DNA of 11,846 bases, taken from the NCBI GenBank assembly GCA_029879825.1, contig JAOUPL010000031.1, positions 1 to 11,846 of the forward strand. The letters run 5' to 3'. Within the stretch, counting starts at the first letter, position 1, and every line of letters starts with the position of its first letter. A program made the position numbers and the translations under genes. Shown in pieces: positions 7,138 through 11,846 of this stretch. The notes beneath the pieces are model-generated. The model was not told the origin of the DNA, searched no databases, and was given only the letters and a program-made list of their open reading frames with translations. This stretch comes from Candidatus Bathyarchaeota archaeon (GTDB lineage: Archaea; Thermoproteota; Bathyarchaeia; Bathyarchaeales; Bathyarchaeaceae).

Positions 7138-8472
7138 ATGCAGGAACCAAGAGTTATTGATTATCAAACTTGGGAAACTGAGTTGCATGGCCATGACTTC
7201 CAGAATGTGCCCAAAATTGCAGAGACATGCGCGCTTGTTTTCATGAAAGAACTTATTTCTGAGCCCGAAGATATTCTTGTCACAGAAATATTGGGTGGGA
7301 AAATTTTGGATTTTGAGTTGAATGTTGAACAAAAAATGATAGTTGAAACCGCTTCTGAAATAGCTCAAGATTTTGGTCCAGAATATTGGAGGGAAAAAGA
7401 CAAGAAGCATGAATTTCCTGAGGATTTCTGGAAAGTTTTGGTTGAGAATGGGTTTTCGGGTATAGTTATTCCTGAAAAATACGGCGGAAGCGAGATGGGA
7501 ATGTTTGAGATGATTTTAGCCATGGAAGCTTTAGCCTCCGAAGGTTGCGGATTGGCTGGAACATGGTTTCTATGTCTAACTTCTGTTTTTGGGAGCCTGT
7601 CAATAGTAAAACATGGAAATGATAGTCAAAAAGAAGAATACCTGCCAAGAATTTCCAAAGGTATGGAGTTCTGTTTGGGTTTAACCGAACCTGATGCTGG
7701 AACAAACACTTTGGCCACTAAGACAACGGCTGTGCCGAAAGGAGGCGAATATGTAATCAACGGAGAGAAAATCTTTATTTCAGGTGCTGATAGGGCTGAA
7801 GGAATGATTCTCATAACCAGAACAACTCCTTCAGAAAAAGCTCCAAAAAGAACGTTGGGTTTGAGCCTTTTCCTTGTAGATCTACCTAACCCGGCAATCG
7901 AAGTTGTTCCCATAGAAAAACATGGGATTAACTACTCAAAAACCTGTGAAGTTTTCATCAGCGATCTTAGAATTCCTGAGGAAAAGATGCTGGGTGAGAG
8001 GGACAAGGGATGGTATCTCATATTGGACACTTTGAACCCTGAAAGAATGTCCTTCTCAGCGGCTTCAGTTGGAATCGGGCTCTTAGCCATCAAAAAGGCT
8101 GTTGAATATGCTAAGGAAAGAAAGGTTTTCAGAAATCCCATAGGTTCTCATCAAGCTATCCAGTTTCCCCTCGCAGATGCAAAAGCAAAAATTGAGGCTG
8201 CTAGGCTACTCAATTATAGGGCTGCTTGGCTTTATGATAAGGGGCAACCTTGTGGTGCTGAGGCTAACATGGCTAAGGTTGCTGCTGTTGAAGCAGGTTT
8301 CCAAGCCGTTTACCATGCTATGCAAACTTTCGGCGGCTACGGTTATGCTCTTGAATATGATGTAGAACGTTGGTGGCGAGAGATAAATCTCATCAGACTT
8401 GCACCCATAACCCATCAAATGGCCTTGGCTTTTGTCGGTGAGCATGTTTTGGGTTTGCCGAAATCCTACTAA
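7138..8472 (+). CDS. Acyl-CoA dehydrogenase with N-terminal extension (ACAD2)
   Basis: FAD-dependent acyl-CoA dehydrogenase, 444 residues from the ATG at 7138. The family fold starts near residue 59 (FELNVEQKMIVETASEIAQDF). It includes FCLGLTEPDAGTNT (178-191), NGEKIFISGAD (208-218), HQAIQFPLADAKAKIEAARLL (338-358) and QTFGGYGY (396-403). As in ACAD1 the MCAD-type catalytic Glu is absent (RLAPITHQM at about 420-428), while Glu302 in LNPERM occupies the isovaleryl-CoA-dehydrogenase position. The C terminus GEHVLGLPKSY is a tail I associate with a bacterial/archaeal subgroup. Residues 1-58 form an extension I cannot assign (WETELHGHDFQ, then a helical stretch). An upstream in-frame ATG at 7078 would add 20 residues but would run through the palindrome and has no binding site; GTGATC just before 7138 favours the shorter form. 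It is divergent from the OFOR operon. Substrate unknown. Confidence 0.92.
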   Translation: MQEPRVIDYQTWETELHGHDFQNVPKIAETCALVFMKELISEPEDILVTEILGGKILDFELNVEQKMIVETASEIAQDFGPEYWREKDKKHEFPEDFWKVLVENGFSGIVIPEKYGGSEMGMFEMILAMEALASEGCGLAGTWFLCLTSVFGSLSIVKHGNDSQKEEYLPRISKGMEFCLGLTEPDAGTNTLATKTTAVPKGGEYVINGEKIFISGADRAEGMILITRTTPSEKAPKRTLGLSLFLVDLPNPAIEVVPIEKHGINYSKTCEVFISDLRIPEEKMLGERDKGWYLILDTLNPERMSFSAASVGIGLLAIKKAVEYAKERKVFRNPIGSHQAIQFPLADAKAKIEAARLLNYRAAWLYDKGQPCGAEANMAKVAAVEAGFQAVYHAMQTFGGYGYALEYDVERWWREINLIRLAPITHQMALAFVGEHVLGLPKSY

Positions 8473-8651
8473 ATCCGCGCGCGCAATTTCTTGTGGCTTC
8501 TTAACTAGTTTTCCATTCACCCGCGCATACCGATACATCTTCCATGAATAACTCTTCCGAGCGCGCCCAAATTCCTTTAAAAGTTAGGACTCTGTTAATC
8601 TCAATCCAGATTCGCAGAGCAAAAAGTGGAATAAAGGAAATAGCGAGCTCG
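8473..8651. other. Intergenic region with (CG)n tract and TATA box
   Basis: The stretch begins with an alternating CGCGCGCGCA tract (8476-8485), four bases after the ACAD2 stop, then T-rich sequence (8487-8515) that could end ACAD2 transcription. The second half holds the promoter of the HAD gene. Nothing else convincing is seen; an in-frame extension of the HAD frame to an ATG at 8544 crosses the TATA box. Confidence 0.5.
8576..8583 (+). promoter_or_regulatory. TATA box of the HAD gene
   Basis: TTTAAAAG is a good archaeal TATA element, preceded by CC. Transcription would start about 25 bases later, near 8605, downstream of the ATG at 8544. This favours translation from 8652, or possibly 8664, with a leader of about 45 nt. 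Confidence 0.6.
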
Positions 8652-9362
8652 ATGTTCAAGAAGATGTGGAACATACTTATCGATTTCGATGGGACATTGC
8701 ATGACACCGAATCCATCTACGCCTCAAAACTCGACGGCTTATTTGGCTTGGCTGGGGAAGAATTGTATCATATTTTCCTTGTCGATATTCATAGGAAGGT
8801 CGTTCACGAACAGTATCCACAGAGACACAACGACTTGGACCTCCATTGGAGACTACTCCTTCAGCACTTAGGAGAACATTATGATAGTGACGCAACGAAT
8901 TTGTTGGCTGTCTGTTTCAAGGAAGCTAACAAGTCTATTCTGGAAAATCCTAAGTTATTCCATGAGGCTCCGCTGTTCCTAGATCGCGTTGTCAAGGCTG
9001 GCCATCGGCTTTGCCTCTCTACAGGGGGACAAAATTCCTTGGAGAAGGCAGAGGCTATAACCAGGGTTCTGGGCACAAACTACTTCGGCAATGTTCTCGG
9101 CGAAGAGATAATAGGATATCTAAAGCATGAGCCCTCATACTATGAAGAAGCACTAAAGAAACTTTCTTGGAAAGCTGAGAATACGGTAAGCATCGGAGAT
9201 ACCATCATTACAGACATTTATCCAGCAAAAGTTGTTGGGATGAAGACCATATGGGTGAACAGGAGAGATGAGAAGATACTCACAGAACCTGAGAGAACAC
9301 CCGACTATGAAACCTCAAATCTAACCTCAGCACTGGATTTTCTAAACAAAAAACAATTTTGA
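8652..9362 (+). CDS. HAD-superfamily phosphatase/hydrolase (subfamily I type)
   Basis: Haloacid-dehalogenase-like hydrolase, 236 residues, most likely a cytoplasmic phosphatase acting on a small phosphorylated metabolite. All four HAD motifs are present. Motif I is DFDGT with nucleophile Asp11 and general acid Asp13; motif II is CLSTGG with Ser123/Thr124; motif III is Lys158 in GYLKHEP; motif IV is IGDTIITD with Asp183 and Asp188. A helical cap about 100 residues long sits between motifs I and II, as in subfamily I enzymes such as phosphoglycolate phosphatases. The frame extends to an ATG at 8544, but those 36 residues precede the fold and cross a TATA box. ATG 8652 is preferred and 8664 also fits, being two residues from the first strand. 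A near-perfect inverted repeat begins 17 bp after the stop. The substrate cannot be inferred. Confidence 0.88.
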   Translation: MFKKMWNILIDFDGTLHDTESIYASKLDGLFGLAGEELYHIFLVDIHRKVVHEQYPQRHNDLDLHWRLLLQHLGEHYDSDATNLLAVCFKEANKSILENPKLFHEAPLFLDRVVKAGHRLCLSTGGQNSLEKAEAITRVLGTNYFGNVLGEEIIGYLKHEPSYYEEALKKLSWKAENTVSIGDTIITDIYPAKVVGMKTIWVNRRDEKILTEPERTPDYETSNLTSALDFLNKKQF

Positions 9363-9378
9363 AGCACACGCACTCTAG

Positions 9379-9401
9379 TTTTAGAACAGGGTGTTCTAAA
9401 A
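9379..9401. promoter_or_regulatory. Perfect 10-3-10 inverted repeat, operator overlapping TATA box
   Basis: Arms TTTTAGAACA (9379-9388) and TGTTCTAAAA (9392-9401) around GGG, with no mismatch over 20 paired bases. The right arm runs into TAAAATATAG (9397-9406), the best TATA candidate for the membrane-protease gene at 9454. A dimeric regulator bound here would block TBP, so a repressor operator is the simplest reading. It could also form an RNA hairpin 17 bp after the HAD stop, but no T-run follows. Confidence 0.6.
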
Positions 9402-9453
9402 TATAGTATTATCAATATTGAAGCTCATCATTTTTTTAAGCAAATTAGAAGTG

Positions 9454-10332
9454 ATGGGATTGAATTCGCAAATTCTAAGGCTGAAGTCTCTATTTGGAGG
9501 TACAGTTTGCGGGATTCTCGTGTCATTGGCTACCGGCCTTGTTGAGAATGGACCGAAATTTGGTCTACCCGAACTCAAACATTATGGTTTCCCTCTAGTC
9601 TGGCGGGTAACTGATTTAAACGGACCCACCGAATATATGCTAGCTAACTTTGCTATAGACACCGCATTTTGGATAGCCATTTGTTTCTCAGCCTTCTTCA
9701 TTCTCGAAAAAATTGTGCTTCCTAAGCTGGAAATAAGCGTTGATTATAGGGCGTTCTTTTTTCCTCTAGTTTTGTTCGTTCCCCTCGGCCTCGTCATAGA
9801 CTTTGTTCATGAGTTTGGTCACGCCGTGTGGGGAACGGCTGTTGGTGGAAGGCTTGCCTACATGAAGGTAACGTTTTTGGAAATCTATCCACGGTTCGCT
9901 TTAACTTCGCAGTTTGTTTTGGGATACGTCTCTTTTGAGGGCCTCACAGGGTCTAATTATGGTGTTTTCCTCTTAGGCGGTGCGTTGACGACCAATATTG
10001 TTGCGTGGGTGATGGCCTTGATTCTACTGAAAATGAATCTTGGAAATAGAACACGAATTGCATTAAACGTTTTAGGCCTATTCGGCATTTTTGACCTTCC
10101 TTTCTACGTTGTTTTCCCGCAGATAGGCCTCCAGCATTGGATCTTCTTGGGCGGATGTCAGCCTGAACCCCTCCTAGGAGCAAGAATGATGGGCATACCC
10201 GATCCAATATTTTACCTGATGGTTGTTCTCACAACTTTTGGATTAATCTTCCTCTACTTTAAACCTCTACGAGAGAAGACTGCGAAGATTATGAAAATGT
10301 TGTTAGCGCGCTATTTGTATGTAATTAGGTAG
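9454..10332 (+). CDS. Multi-pass membrane protein with HExxH motif, M50/site-2-protease-like
   Basis: Predicted integral membrane protein, 292 residues from ATG 9454. Hydrophobic stretches lie at about 12-30, 63-90, 100-120, 170-195, 205-225 and 255-272. The third runs directly into HEFGHAVWG, with His119, Glu120 and His123, a zinc-metalloprotease motif at a membrane segment as in M50/site-2 proteases. A later Asp in GIFDLPF (about 214) could be the third zinc ligand; the usual LDG or NPDG motif is not seen, so this is a divergent member at best. The N-terminal part has a GFPLVWRV...FAIDTAFW pattern that I loosely recall from archaeal membrane proteins of unknown function. A TTG at 9418 would add 12 residues; ATG 9454 is chosen because the likely TATA box is at 9397-9406. 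The 3' end overlaps kptA by 30 bp. Regulated proteolysis of a membrane protein is a guess. Confidence 0.7.
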   Translation: MGLNSQILRLKSLFGGTVCGILVSLATGLVENGPKFGLPELKHYGFPLVWRVTDLNGPTEYMLANFAIDTAFWIAICFSAFFILEKIVLPKLEISVDYRAFFFPLVLFVPLGLVIDFVHEFGHAVWGTAVGGRLAYMKVTFLEIYPRFALTSQFVLGYVSFEGLTGSNYGVFLLGGALTTNIVAWVMALILLKMNLGNRTRIALNVLGLFGIFDLPFYVVFPQIGLQHWIFLGGCQPEPLLGARMMGIPDPIFYLMVVLTTFGLIFLYFKPLREKTAKIMKMLLARYLYVIR

Positions 10333-10839
10333 TATAGCGTCGCAGACGTAGACTTTGTTAGTTGCCTTGTAAAATCTTAAACCATTTTTTCTAGCTGCTT
10401 CAGCATTTATCTTCAAGATAACTGGGTTCTTGGTTCTTCTCAATCCCACTTCAGTTGCTATCTCTTTCGTTGGAGACAAGTGGACCCATCTTCTCTTCAT
10501 TGGTTTGAGACTTCCTCTTAGAATTTCAGAAGCTGCATTTGGTGTTGTTCCATGATAGAATACTTTAGTGACCTTATCTTCTTCTAATTCCAGTTTTACC
10601 GGTATTGTATGGCCATACAATGCGCGGATCTTGTTTTCCACGATTTCGAATCTTTTTCTGTCGCTTTTTTCAACTATCTCAAGAGTTAATTCCTTGTCGA
10701 TCTGAAAACGTTCATTAAGTTTCTCTAAAAGCTCATCTAGGTCAACAAAACCGTGTCTATCCATCTTCAGGTTTTCAGGATTGTGTCTAAGAAGGTAACT
10801 CATGTACTTGCTGACTTTAGCCTTCAAATCCTGTTCCAT
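10303..10839 (-). CDS. kptA: RNA 2'-phosphotransferase (Tpt1/KptA family)
   Basis: NAD-dependent enzyme that removes a 2'-phosphate from RNA and passes it to ADP-ribose, giving ADP-ribose 1'',2''-cyclic phosphate and nicotinamide. In fungi it finishes tRNA splicing; the archaeal substrate is uncertain. It has 178 residues, the usual archaeal length. The N-terminal RNA-binding half shows SYLLRHNPE with catalytic Arg18-His19, DRHGFVDLDELL, and RFEIVENKIRALYGHT with Arg72. The C-terminal ADP-ribosyltransferase-like half shows VFYHGTT (93-99) and MKRRWVHLS with Arg116, the fourth member of the Arg-His-Arg-Arg set. Trp118 stands where I recall many members having His. It is the second gene of an operon, 9 bp after the GDPD stop, with only a weak AGG binding site. 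The last 30 bp overlap the convergent membrane-protease gene, and the C terminus ILPNYIQ looks native. Confidence 0.95.
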   Translation of the reverse strand: MEQDLKAKVSKYMSYLLRHNPENLKMDRHGFVDLDELLEKLNERFQIDKELTLEIVEKSDRKRFEIVENKIRALYGHTIPVKLELEEDKVTKVFYHGTTPNAASEILRGSLKPMKRRWVHLSPTKEIATEVGLRRTKNPVILKINAEAARKNGLRFYKATNKVYVCDAILPNYIQIAR

Positions 10840-10848
10840 GCGTGTTGC

Positions 10849-11511
10849 CTACTTCAAAATGTCAGGTCTATCGCTAGCTATGCCGTCAACACCTTTCTTC
10901 ACGTAATCAGAAACTTCTTCTTGCTTGTTTATCGTCCAAACTATTACTTTCAAGCCCTTTTCATGTGCTTTTTGAACGTTGGATGTGTGAGTGAAACGAT
11001 AGAACGAAAGTAAGTAGCTTGCTTTTAACTCTAAAGCTGCTTTTATAGGGTCCTTGTGTCTTACGTAGATCAAACCGGTCTTTACTTCGTTGTCCAGCTC
11101 TCTAACCTTCCTTAGAGCTTCTTCTATGAAAGAAACGATTACTACATTCTTCTCTAACCCTTTTTCATGGATTAAACTTAGCACCTTCTTCTCAAACCCC
11201 GTTTCCTTCAGTTCTACGAGAATCTTCACCTTTTTATCCAAGAAATCGAGCGCTTCTTCTAACGTAGGTATTTTCTCACCTTTCTCTGTTACAAATTGTT
11301 TTATCTCTTCCAGTGTCAGCTCATTCACTAAACCTTCACCGTTTGTAGTTTTATCAACATTAGCATCATGGATAACAACTATTTTATCATCCTTTGTTCT
11401 CCTCACGTCAAGCTCTACAGCGTCTACGCCAAACTCTATGGCTTTACTAAAGCTACGCAGAGTATTCTCAGGCTCGTATGCTTTGGCTCCTCTATGGCCG
11501 ACTTTTAACAT
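10849..11511 (-). CDS. Glycerophosphodiester phosphodiesterase family protein
   Basis: GDPD-family TIM-barrel phosphodiesterase, 220 residues, which typically splits glycerophosphodiesters to glycerol phosphate and an alcohol using a divalent metal. The catalytic set is complete: GHRG with His6, PENT (14-17), ELDV with Glu33 and Asp35, VIHD with His48, and VELKE with Glu100; the C terminus KVIVWTINKQEEV...GVDGIASDRPD is typical. There is no signal peptide, so it is cytoplasmic. The ATG at 11511 is chosen over an upstream TTG at 11532 because a strong TATA box at 11537-11545 would start transcription at about 11515, giving an almost leaderless message. kptA follows after 9 bp. The real substrate may be a phospholipid headgroup or another phosphodiester. 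Confidence 0.92.
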   Translation of the reverse strand: MLKVGHRGAKAYEPENTLRSFSKAIEFGVDAVELDVRRTKDDKIVVIHDANVDKTTNGEGLVNELTLEEIKQFVTEKGEKIPTLEEALDFLDKKVKILVELKETGFEKKVLSLIHEKGLEKNVVIVSFIEEALRKVRELDNEVKTGLIYVRHKDPIKAALELKASYLLSFYRFTHTSNVQKAHEKGLKVIVWTINKQEEVSDYVKKGVDGIASDRPDILK

Positions 11512-11536
11512 ATTATTCAGTTGAACAATCAAAGGC

Positions 11537-11545
11537 TTATATAAA
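11537..11545 (-). promoter_or_regulatory. TATA box of the GDPD-kptA operon
   Basis: On the minus strand TTTATATAA is an excellent archaeal TATA box. Its centre is about 30 bases from the ATG at 11511, so the transcript should have a leader of only a few bases or none. Confidence 0.75.
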
Positions 11546-11628
11546 TTTAAGTTGAGGCGTTTGCGAATCTAAACAATTACCTTTCTTTTGAAAATTTCTT
11601 ATATCAATGATTGAACGAGAAAAATCGA

Positions 11629-11648
11629 AAGATGCGCGCGCGCATCTT
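11629..11648 (-). terminator. Perfect 20-bp palindrome abutting a stop codon, terminator-like
   Basis: AAGATGCGCGCGCGCATCTT is fully self-complementary and begins on the minus strand immediately after the TAG of the right-edge membrane protein. It is followed in that direction by TCGATTTTTCTCG. A GC-rich hairpin plus T-run resembles an intrinsic terminator, which archaea do not strictly need. The 12-base alternating purine-pyrimidine core could also adopt Z-DNA or bind a protein. Confidence 0.55.
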
Positions 11649-11846
11649 CTATATGATTCCTAGGCCATGCAGTATGTGGACGAGTATTATGAGGTAGAAC
11701 GACATCGTCACGCTAACGTGTATAAACCTCCAGTACCTTCTTAGTCTCCTCCCGATCAGGAACCTTTGGAAAAAGCCTGTTGACACCAGCAGAATCACGG
11801 CGGCAACCAAAGTTACTCCTGTTCCCAGTTTCGGGAAGAACTGAGG
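11649..11846 (-). CDS. C-terminal fragment of heme-b-type membrane protein (ferric-reductase-like)
   Basis: An open frame from the right edge to the TAG at 11649, 65 residues with no start inside the window. It shows a membrane helix (about 10-27), a basic cytoplasm-type loop (QRFLIGRRLRRYWR), and a second helix with His43 and His57, 13 residues apart, plus His60, ending GLGII. The W-x-x-x-His then x13 then His layout is typical of heme-b-binding helices in ferric-reductase-like or cytochrome-b-type membrane proteins. The positive charges between the helices predict that this loop faces the cytoplasm. The next gene is divergently controlled, and a palindromic terminator-like site follows the stop directly. 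The family assignment comes from a short fragment, so other di-heme membrane proteins remain possible. Confidence 0.65.
   Translation of the reverse strand, partial: PQFFPKLGTGVTLVAAVILLVSTGFFQRFLIGRRLRRYWRFIHVSVTMSFYLIILVHILHGLGII

Noticed and set aside
8544..8651. Longer HAD protein starting at ATG 8544
   Set aside because: The extra 36 residues precede the fold, there is no ribosome binding site, and a strong TATA box at 8576-8583 would start transcription downstream of this ATG.
9383..9397. Core AGAACA-N3-TGTTCT equals the vertebrate glucocorticoid response element
   Set aside because: No nuclear receptors exist in archaea; the resemblance is a coincidence of a symmetrical dimer site.
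11512..11532. GDPD start at TTG 11532
   Set aside because: It lies only about 5 bp from the TATA box, so it would be upstream of the transcript start; ATG 11511 fits a near-leaderless message and begins at the conserved fold.
1..11846. CRISPR arrays, tRNA/rRNA genes, insertion sequences, integrase or defence genes
   Set aside because: No spaced direct repeats, no tRNA T-loop pattern seen on either strand, and no transposase, integrase or defence motifs in the translated frames.

Overview
The window looks archaeal. It carries an RNA 2'-phosphotransferase (KptA/Tpt1), a ferredoxin-dependent 2-oxoacid oxidoreductase with fused gamma-alpha and separate beta subunits, archaeal TATA boxes (clearest at 8576-8583 and 11537-11545), a near-leaderless start, and GGTG/AGGTG-type ribosome binding sites. 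The mix of acetyl-sugar catabolism, 2-oxoacid:ferredoxin chemistry and acyl-CoA oxidation fits an uncultured, probably anaerobic, heterotrophic archaeon. A Bathyarchaeia-like lineage is my guess and the sequence alone does not prove it.

Layout. The left edge holds the 3' two thirds of nagA (+), which meets a PfkB-family sugar kinase (-) tail to tail with overlapping stop codons. A 362-bp gap follows, with a promoter for an acyl-CoA dehydrogenase (ACAD1, +) that has an extra C-terminal winged-helix-like domain. ACAD1 converges on a minus-strand operon of three genes: a previously uncalled 48-residue, ten-cysteine protein, then OFOR gamma-alpha, then OFOR beta. Divergent from that operon, across an 86-bp gap with a small palindrome, is a second acyl-CoA dehydrogenase (ACAD2, +) with an unusual N-terminal extension. 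Then come a HAD-family phosphatase (+) and a multi-pass membrane protein with an HExxH zinc-protease motif (+), whose probable TATA box is overlapped by a perfect 10-3-10 inverted repeat. On the minus strand, a GDPD phosphodiesterase and KptA form a two-gene operon; kptA overlaps the membrane-protease gene tail to tail by 30 bp. At the right edge is the C-terminal part of a heme-b-type membrane protein (-), missed by start-codon-based ORF calling, ending in a perfect 20-bp palindrome.

How the genes may work together. OFOR converts a 2-oxoacid to an acyl-CoA, and both acyl-CoA dehydrogenases have the glutamate position of the isovaleryl-CoA dehydrogenase type and lack it at the MCAD position. 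The central block (about 2.3-8.5 kb) is therefore best read as a module for oxidising branched-chain or similar 2-oxoacids through acyl-CoA to enoyl-CoA, with the Cys-rich protein as a possible redox or metal partner. This is inference. No ETF, enoyl-CoA hydratase or acyl-CoA synthetase is visible in the window. The NagA/PfkB pair suggests amino-sugar use. No CRISPR array, tRNA, rRNA, transposase or integrase was seen.
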